In this document: positions 58,198 through 64,000 of the stretch, piece by piece
Position numbering within the stretch: the stretch's first letter is position 1
Layout of the letters: each line of letters opens with the position of its first letter
Source of the DNA: Thiohalomonas denitrificans
GTDB taxonomy: Bacteria; Pseudomonadota; Gammaproteobacteria; Thiohalomonadales; Thiohalomonadaceae
NCBI RefSeq assembly: GCF_900102855.1
Contig: NZ_FMWD01000007.1
Coordinates: 109,188 to 173,187, forward strand
Direction: 5' to 3'
Length of the DNA stretch: 64,000 nt
Made by a program: the position numbers and the translations under genes
The notes under the pieces: model-generated
What the model saw: the letters and a program-made list of their open reading frames with translations, nothing else
Databases searched by the model: none
Told to the model about the DNA's origin: nothing

Positions 58198-60345
58198 ATG
58201 AAAAGAAACGGACTGGCCGTTTGGCGCGGCAACCCCTATCCCCTGGGAGCGACCTGGACTGGTGAAGGTGTCAATTTCGCCCTGTTCAGCGAGCATGCCG
58301 ACAAGGTACAGCTATGCCTGTTCGACCCCAAGGGAAGGCGCGAGATCCAGCGGCTAGATGTTCCCTGGCAGACGGACCAGGTGTGGCACTGCTATCTGCC
58401 CGAGGTCCGTCCGGGGCAACTCTATGGCTATCGTGTCCATGGCCCCTACGACCCGGCATCAGGGCACCGCTTCAATCCTCACAAACTGCTTATCGACCCC
58501 TATGCAAAGGACCTTGTAGGCTCATTGCGCTGGAGCGACGCCCTCTTTGGCTACCACATTGGCGATCCCGAAGCGGATCTGACCCCCGACAAACGGGACA
58601 GCTCGGCCGGTATGCTGAAGTGCCGGGTAATCGACACGGCCTTCACCTGGAGTGACGACCGCGCTCCCAACATTGCCTGGGACGACACCATCATCTATGA
58701 GCTGCACGTCAAGGGCTACACGGCCCAGCACCCGGAGATCCCCGCCCCACTCCGTGGAACCTATGCGGGACTCGCCACGGCACCGGTGACAGAGCATCTG
58801 AAACGTCTCGGTGTTACGGCGGTGGAACTCATGCCGGTGCACGCTTTCGTCGACGATCGCCATCTGGTCGAAAAACGCCTGCGGAACTACTGGGGCTACA
58901 ACTCCATCGGCTTTTTTGCGCCGGACATGCGCTATTCCGCAAGTGGCCAGGTGAACGAATTCAAGACGATGGTCAAGACGTTCCATTCGGCCGGCATCGA
59001 GGTGATTCTCGATGTGGTCTACAACCACACGGCCGAGGGCAACCATCTGGGCCCTACCCTCGCCTTCCGTGGAATCGACAATGCGGCCTACTACCGTATG
59101 GTGCAGGACGATCAGCGCTATTACATGGATTACACCGGCTGCGGCAACACCCTGAACATGATGCATCCGCGCGTATTGCAGCTGATTATGGATTCGCTAC
59201 GCTACTGGGTGCAGGAAATGCATGTGGACGGATTTCGTTTCGATCTCGCCTCGGCACTGGCGCGGGAGCTGCATGAAGTCAACCGCTTGGGGGCCTTCTT
59301 CGACATTATCCACCAGGACCCGACCCTCTCTCAGGTAAAGCTGATCGCCGAACCCTGGGATCTCGGCGAGGGCGGGTACCAGGTTGGAAACTTTCCCGTC
59401 GGGTGGACCGAATGGAATGGCAAATACCGCGACACCGTGCGCTCCTACTGGAAGGGGGATGGCGGCGTCATCGGTGAACTCGGCTATAGGCTCACCGGCT
59501 CTTCCGACCTGTATGAGCAGAGCGGTCGCCGCCCCTTTGCCTCAGTCAATTTCATCACCGCCCATGACGGTTTCACACTACAGGACTTGGTCAGCTACAG
59601 CCGCAAGCACAATGAGGCCAACGGCGAAAACAACGACGACGGCGAGGATCACAACCGCAGCTGGAACTGCGGCCATGAAGGACCCACTGTCAACAAGCAC
59701 ATCAGAGGCCTTCGCGCGCAACAGAAACGCAACTTTCTCGCCACGCTGTTTTTCTCCCAGGGGATTCCGATGCTGGTCGGCGGGGACGAAATGGGGCGAA
59801 CACAATATGGCAATAACAACGCCTACTGCCAGGACAACGAGATCAGCTGGGTCAATTGGGACCTCTCTGCCGAAGATCGGGAACTGATCCGCTTCACCGA
59901 ATCCATGATCCGTCTTCGAAAACACCATCCCACCTTCCACCGAAACTATTTCTTTCAGGGCCGCCGCATCAAGGGAGCGGGTGTCAAGGACATCACATGG
60001 CTGCGACCGGATGGCAGGGAAATGACAGACGAGGAGTGGCAACAGTCATTCGCTCGCTGTCTAGGAGTCTTTTTTGCCGGAGCCATCGAAGAAACCGACG
60101 CCAAGGGACAACCGGTAAAGGATGACAATATGCTGCTCCTGCTCAATGCCCATCACGAGGAGATACCTTTCAAGATCCCGCCCTTTCCGCCGAAAGCACG
60201 CTGGGGCGTTGTTGTCGACACCAGTTATGAAGAGGGTAAACGTGACGATGGACGCTATTTTTATTCGGGAGGCGAGTACCCCCTGCGAAGCCGCTCGATG
60301 GCGCTCTTGGCCCAATGGACGGGGCAGAAATGGGGAGCAGCCTAA
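58198..60345 (+). CDS. glgX: glycogen debranching enzyme GlgX/TreX
   Basis: A 715-residue isoamylase-type GH13 enzyme. An N-terminal CBM48 (GNPYPLGATWTGEGVNFALF) precedes the barrel. Catalytic residues: nucleophile D349 (DGFRFDLAS), acid E385 (LIAEPWDLG), stabiliser D457 (TAHDGFTLQDLV). It removes alpha-1,6 branches from glycogen to give maltodextrins for TreY. Its TAA stop at 60343 is formed by the first bases of a MITE-like repeat, so the C-terminus (QWTGQKWGAA) may have been altered by the insertion. Confidence 0.93.
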   Translation: MKRNGLAVWRGNPYPLGATWTGEGVNFALFSEHADKVQLCLFDPKGRREIQRLDVPWQTDQVWHCYLPEVRPGQLYGYRVHGPYDPASGHRFNPHKLLIDPYAKDLVGSLRWSDALFGYHIGDPEADLTPDKRDSSAGMLKCRVIDTAFTWSDDRAPNIAWDDTIIYELHVKGYTAQHPEIPAPLRGTYAGLATAPVTEHLKRLGVTAVELMPVHAFVDDRHLVEKRLRNYWGYNSIGFFAPDMRYSASGQVNEFKTMVKTFHSAGIEVILDVVYNHTAEGNHLGPTLAFRGIDNAAYYRMVQDDQRYYMDYTGCGNTLNMMHPRVLQLIMDSLRYWVQEMHVDGFRFDLASALARELHEVNRLGAFFDIIHQDPTLSQVKLIAEPWDLGEGGYQVGNFPVGWTEWNGKYRDTVRSYWKGDGGVIGELGYRLTGSSDLYEQSGRRPFASVNFITAHDGFTLQDLVSYSRKHNEANGENNDDGEDHNRSWNCGHEGPTVNKHIRGLRAQQKRNFLATLFFSQGIPMLVGGDEMGRTQYGNNNAYCQDNEISWVNWDLSAEDRELIRFTESMIRLRKHHPTFHRNYFFQGRRIKGAGVKDITWLRPDGREMTDEEWQQSFARCLGVFFAGAIEETDAKGQPVKDDNMLLLLNAHHEEIPFKIPPFPPKARWGVVVDTSYEEGKRDDGRYFYSGGEYPLRSRSMALLAQWTGQKWGAA

Positions 60346-60482
60346 ATAGCTGTACAGAAATCGTCTCCAACACGCTCCTTTGGTGACATACCGAGTGTAG
60401 GAGCGGCGGAAGCCGCGATTCGGTGTTATCGCGACTTCCGTCGCTCCTACATGCAAGGACACCAATTTGGAACACGTATTTA
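60343..60482. repeat. MITE-like repeat, copy 2, between glgX and treZ
   Basis: A 140-base copy of the element at 11361. It begins TAAATAGCTGTACAGAAATC and ends GGAACACGTATTTA, with a central hairpin GTAGGAGCGGCGGAAGCCGC paired with GACTTCCGTCGCTCCTAC. The left TAA is the stop codon of glgX, and GGAGAATTC, the ribosome binding site of treZ, begins directly at the right end. The element therefore fills the glgX-treZ junction exactly. Confidence 0.88.
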
Positions 60483-60491
60483 GGAGAATTC

Positions 60492-62351
60492 ATGCGGCGT
60501 AAGCACACAATGCCCTTTGGCGCGGAGATCATCCCATCCGGTGGTGTCCGGTTTCGGCTCTGGGCGCCGGACACCCGCGAGGTGGAGCTATGCCTGGACG
60601 GAGCCCAGGGGTCAGAGTCGCTGACTATGGAAGCCCTCGATGATGGCTGGTTTGCCCTCGAAACCGATCGCGCGGCTGCCGGCACAAACTACCGGTACCG
60701 CATAGGGGGCCAGGATACCCTGGTGCCGGACCCGGCCTCCCGATACCAGCCACAGGATGTTCACGGCCCCGCTCAGGTGGTCGATTCTCAAGCGTTTGAG
60801 TGGCGGGACGAGGCGTGGAACGGACGCCCTTGGGAGGAAGCCGTTTTCTATGAGCTTCACGTGGGCAGCTTCACCGATTCGGGCACATTTTCCGGTGTAG
60901 AAACACGTCTCGACCACCTGGCCGAACTGGGTGTCACGGCTGTCGAATTGATGCCTGTCGCCGATTTCCCCGGCCGTCGCAATTGGGGATATGACGGAGT
61001 TCTGCCTTTCGCGCCGGACGCTCGCTACGGAACCCCCGAAGACCTCAAGCGGCTGGTACAGGCGGCCCATGAACGGGGAATGATGATGTTCCTGGATGTG
61101 GTCTACAACCACTTCGGGCCGGAGGGTAATTATCTCCACCTGTATGCCCCGCAGTTTTTCAATGAGCGGCACCATACGCCCTGGGGAGCCGCGATCAATT
61201 TCGATGGTGATCAGAACCACTGGGTACGACGCTACTTTATCGAAAACGCGCTTTACTGGCTGAATGAATATCACTTCGACGGTCTGCGCCTGGATGCCGT
61301 TCACGCCATATGCGACGACTCCCGGCCGGACATTCTCGAGGATCTTGCGCAGGCGGTGGCAGACGGTCCCGGCCGTGAGAGGCAAGTACACCTGGTGCTC
61401 GAGAACGAAAACAATATTGCTCATTATCTGGAACGCGCAGGCGACAAACCCCGCTGGTACCAGTCACAGTGGAACGATGACATTCACCATGCACTTCACG
61501 TTCTGATTACCGGTGAGACTTCCGGCTACTACCAGGATTACGCGCAGGGGCCAATCGCGCATCTGGGGCGCTGTCTGGCGGAAGGATTTGCCTATCAGGG
61601 AGAACCCTCAAAGCATCGCCAAGGTGCACCTCGGGGAGAGCCGAGCGCGCATCTTCCCCCGCTGGCTTTCGTGTCGTTTCTGCAGAACCATGACCAGGTC
61701 GGCAACCGCGCCTTCGGTGAACGACCGACGCAGCTCGCGTCCGAAGAGGCGGTAGGGGCTGCCTTGACGGTCCTGCTGCTGGCACCGGCTCCTCCCCTCC
61801 TCTTTATGGGCCAGGAGTGGGGCAGCCGGCAGCCATTTCCGTTCTTTTGTGATTTTGGCGATGACCTGCGCGAGGCGGTCACCGAGGGAAGGCGCCGCGA
61901 GTTCGAACGCTTTCCCCAGTTTTCCGATCCCGGCTTCCGTAAACGGATACCGGACCCAATGGCCGAAGAAACCTTTACCAGCGCCATCCTTCGTTGGGAG
62001 GAACAGGAGCATCCCGAAGGGCAGCGCTGGTTTCAGTTGCATCAGGAACTGCTTCAGATCCGCAACCGTTCTCTGGTTCCCCATCTGAGTGGGAGCGACT
62101 GGGATTCGGGTTATGAGAGCATTGGCGAACGGGCACTGCGTGTCTGGTGGCACTGCCCGGATGGCGCGGTTCTCGACCTCTATACCAACCTGGGAGACGC
62201 TTCCCTGCCCGGTGCAATCTCCGGCCCGGGTGAACTTCTTTTCGCCTGGCCGACCGCACCGGAGGGTGTCGGCCCGGCCGGGCTCCCCCCCTGGTCTGCC
62301 GTCTGGTATATCGATAACGCCGTATCGAATGGTGGGAAGCGGCATGGCTGA
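60492..62351 (+). CDS. treZ: malto-oligosyltrehalose trehalohydrolase
   Basis: A 619-residue GH13 enzyme that cuts trehalose from malto-oligosyltrehalose. PFGAEIIPSGGVRFRLWAPD is the N-terminal CBM48-like start. Catalytic residues: D268 (DGLRLDAVHAI), E304 (LVLENENN), D401 (LQNHDQVGNR). The ATG at 60492 follows TAGGAGAATTC, which lies at the edge of the MITE-like repeat; ATG at MPFGAE seven codons on is the alternative. It overlaps treY by 8 bases. Confidence 0.93.
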   Translation: MRRKHTMPFGAEIIPSGGVRFRLWAPDTREVELCLDGAQGSESLTMEALDDGWFALETDRAAAGTNYRYRIGGQDTLVPDPASRYQPQDVHGPAQVVDSQAFEWRDEAWNGRPWEEAVFYELHVGSFTDSGTFSGVETRLDHLAELGVTAVELMPVADFPGRRNWGYDGVLPFAPDARYGTPEDLKRLVQAAHERGMMMFLDVVYNHFGPEGNYLHLYAPQFFNERHHTPWGAAINFDGDQNHWVRRYFIENALYWLNEYHFDGLRLDAVHAICDDSRPDILEDLAQAVADGPGRERQVHLVLENENNIAHYLERAGDKPRWYQSQWNDDIHHALHVLITGETSGYYQDYAQGPIAHLGRCLAEGFAYQGEPSKHRQGAPRGEPSAHLPPLAFVSFLQNHDQVGNRAFGERPTQLASEEAVGAALTVLLLAPAPPLLFMGQEWGSRQPFPFFCDFGDDLREAVTEGRRREFERFPQFSDPGFRKRIPDPMAEETFTSAILRWEEQEHPEGQRWFQLHQELLQIRNRSLVPHLSGSDWDSGYESIGERALRVWWHCPDGAVLDLYTNLGDASLPGAISGPGELLFAWPTAPEGVGPAGLPPWSAVWYIDNAVSNGGKRHG

Positions 62352-64000
62352 ACAGCAACGTATTCCACTCAGCACGTACAGGCTGCAGTTCAATCGCGAA
62401 TTCACCTTTGCCGATGCTGCCCGTTTGGTTCCCTATCTTGATCGCCTCGGCGTCAGCCACGCCTACGCCTCACCCTACCTGAAGGCACGGGCCGGCAGCA
62501 GTCACGGCTACGATATCGTCGATCACAGTGAGCTCAACCCAGAAATCGGCGATGGCGAAAGCTTTCACCATTTCGTCAACACCCTTCACGACCATGGCAT
62601 GGGACAGATCCTCGACCTGGTACCCAATCACATGGCTATATTCGGGAACGACAATGCATGGTGGCTGGATGTTCTGGAAAACGGGCCCACCTCGGCATAC
62701 GCCATGTTCTTCGATATCGACTGGCGGCCCATCAAGGAGGTCCTGCGCGGCAAGGTGCTGATTCCCGTGCTGGGAGACCACTACGGACAGGTGCTCGAGG
62801 ATGGACAACTCACCCTGGAGTTCGAAGTGGAGCGTGGCGAGTTCAGCGTCTGGTACTGGGAGCATCGGTTTCCGATCGACCCCGCCACCTATCCCGTTAT
62901 TCTCGAATCCGGAATGGAGGACCTCTCTGGGAGCCGGAGCGACCAGAATCCGGCGTTACAGGATCTGCAGGCCCTTATCACCTCCTTCGGTCATCTGCCG
63001 GCACGCTGGGATCAATCCGGGGACCGGCTGGCTGAACGCCGCCGTGACAAGGAGATCCACAAGCGTCACCTGGCCGAATTGTGTCATCGGGCACCGGAAA
63101 TAGCCGAATACGTCAACGCCTGCGTTGAACGCTTCAACGGTACTGCGGGCAAGGGGCCATCATTCGATGCCCTGCACCGGCTGCTCGAGCAGCAGGCCTA
63201 TCGCCTGGCATTCTGGCAGGTGGCCTCTGACGACATCAACTATCGCCGGTTCTTCGATATCAACGAGTTGGCGGGACTGCGCCAGGAAGAGCCGGTAGTC
63301 TTCGAGCACACCCACCACCTCGTCCTGCAACTGATGCAGGATGGCAGTCTGGACGGAGTACGTATCGATCATCCGGATGGTCTGTATGATCCGGCCGACT
63401 ACTACCGTCAACTGCAAAAGGCCGGTTCACGGGCACTGTCCCCGGAGAAAACGCCCACGGTTTCTCCGGTACCGCCGTTCTATCTGGTGGTGGAAAAGAT
63501 CCTCGGCACCCATGAACATCTTCCGGATGACTGGCCGGTTCATGGCACAACCGGGTACGATTTCGCGAATCTGCTAAGTGGTCTACTTGTCTTTCCCGAT
63601 TCCGAGAACGAGCTGACCAGACTCTACAACCGCTTTACGGGTAACCGCCGCGAGTTCGATGAACTCCTGTTCGAGAAGAAAAAGCTGGTGATCAAGACCC
63701 AGCTGTCGAGTGAACTAGCGGTGCTGGCCAACATGCTCGACCAGATTGCACAACATAACCGTTACACACGTGATTTCACCCTCAATGGCCTGCGCAACGC
63801 CCTGATGGTCATCGTTGCCAGCTTTCCCGTTTACCGCACCTATGTCAGTGGCAGCACCCCCCTCAAGGAGGAGGACCGGAGATACATCGACTGGGCGGTA
63901 GCGTGGGCGAAGAAACGCAGTCCGGCCACCGACATCAGTATCTTTGATTTCGCAAAAGACGTTCTCCTGGGCGAAGAGACGATGTTGGAGAATGAAGAGC
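62344..64000 (+). CDS. treY: malto-oligosyltrehalose synthase, 5' part (cut by right edge)
   Basis: The first 552 codons of TreY, still open at base 64000; full enzymes have about 850-1000 residues. PLSTYRLQFNREFTFADAAR, YLKARAGSSHGYDIVDHSEL and QILDLVPNHMAIFGNDNAWW are the family's start. The nucleophile is D342 (DGVRIDHPDGLYDP) and the acid E384 (VVEKILGTHE). It turns the reducing end of maltodextrins into a trehalose link, the substrate of TreZ. The start lies inside the treZ end, showing coupling. Confidence 0.93.
   Translation, partial: MAEQQRIPLSTYRLQFNREFTFADAARLVPYLDRLGVSHAYASPYLKARAGSSHGYDIVDHSELNPEIGDGESFHHFVNTLHDHGMGQILDLVPNHMAIFGNDNAWWLDVLENGPTSAYAMFFDIDWRPIKEVLRGKVLIPVLGDHYGQVLEDGQLTLEFEVERGEFSVWYWEHRFPIDPATYPVILESGMEDLSGSRSDQNPALQDLQALITSFGHLPARWDQSGDRLAERRRDKEIHKRHLAELCHRAPEIAEYVNACVERFNGTAGKGPSFDALHRLLEQQAYRLAFWQVASDDINYRRFFDINELAGLRQEEPVVFEHTHHLVLQLMQDGSLDGVRIDHPDGLYDPADYYRQLQKAGSRALSPEKTPTVSPVPPFYLVVEKILGTHEHLPDDWPVHGTTGYDFANLLSGLLVFPDSENELTRLYNRFTGNRREFDELLFEKKKLVIKTQLSSELAVLANMLDQIAQHNRYTRDFTLNGLRNALMVIVASFPVYRTYVSGSTPLKEEDRRYIDWAVAWAKKRSPATDISIFDFAKDVLLGEETMLENEE

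Overview
The window looks like a chromosomal segment of a GC-rich gammaproteobacterium, probably a sulfur-oxidising and salt- or stress-tolerant member of a Chromatiales/Ectothiorhodospira-like group. The lineage is inferred from gene content: an sdhCDAB-sdhE-ygfX operon, YgfZ and YbiT of proteobacterial type, flavocytochrome c sulfide dehydrogenase (fccAB) beside a tetraheme NapC-type cytochrome, and a trehalose/glycogen operon. No rRNA, tRNA, CRISPR array or prophage was seen.

Layout. 1-1000: the 5' part of an IS481-type transposase running off the left edge, then a frameshifted Fic-family remnant. 1000-3250: TauE/SafE exporter, a small unknown protein, a yeast-type cytosine deaminase and a GYD-domain protein. 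3350-8220: a three-gene ABC efflux operon (HlyD-like protein, RbbA-like double ATPase fused to a permease, second permease). 8390-11280: a rightward row of secreted or sensor-like proteins (Cache lipoprotein, cupin, NTF2-like, double Cache_2). 11780-13900: AguB-type amidohydrolase and DAHP synthase. 14040-18075: ygfX-sdhE-sdhB-sdhA-sdhD-sdhC. 18430-20400: ygfZ and a hydrolase. 20450-25800: a very large MalT-like ATPase/BTAD regulator divergent from a large lipoprotein. 26090-32090: YbiT, then a TetR regulator with two matching operator/promoter sites flanking it, next to small proteins, an alcohol dehydrogenase and an OFA-family MFS carrier with a small partner protein. 32220-38160: QmcA/NfeD pair, DUF2235 hydrolase, DUF4399 protein, cytochrome c, ExoD, FAD/Rieske oxidoreductase and YqaE. 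38520-42020: GlcG-like protein, RecQ and a membrane-anchored hydrolase. 42100-48320: a leftward operon of a TPP enzyme, an enolase-superfamily dehydratase, a large FAD/Fe-S oxidase and an Anabaena-sensory-rhodopsin-transducer-like protein. 48650-52115: Hsp20, DegP-like protease, nicotinamidase and an SDR. 52160-55820: fccB, fccA, ankyrin protein and tetraheme cytochrome. 56150-64000: DUF5752 protein, TreT-like glycosyltransferase, GlgX/TreX, TreZ and TreY (cut by the right edge).

How the parts work together. Respiration and sulfur metabolism are represented by SDH, FccAB and c-type cytochromes. The right-hand operon encodes two routes to trehalose (TreT-like synthesis from nucleotide sugar, and TreX-TreZ-TreY from glycogen) behind a sigma-S-like -10 box. 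The 42-48 kb operon has the look of sugar-acid catabolism.

The most unusual material is non-coding. A MITE-like element, in two full copies and one partial, supplies the stop codon of the upstream gene in two of three places, once inside the glgX-treZ junction. Two other 263-276 bp elements are built as terminal inverted repeats around two head-to-head hairpin modules. A long inverted repeat separates sdhA from sdhB.
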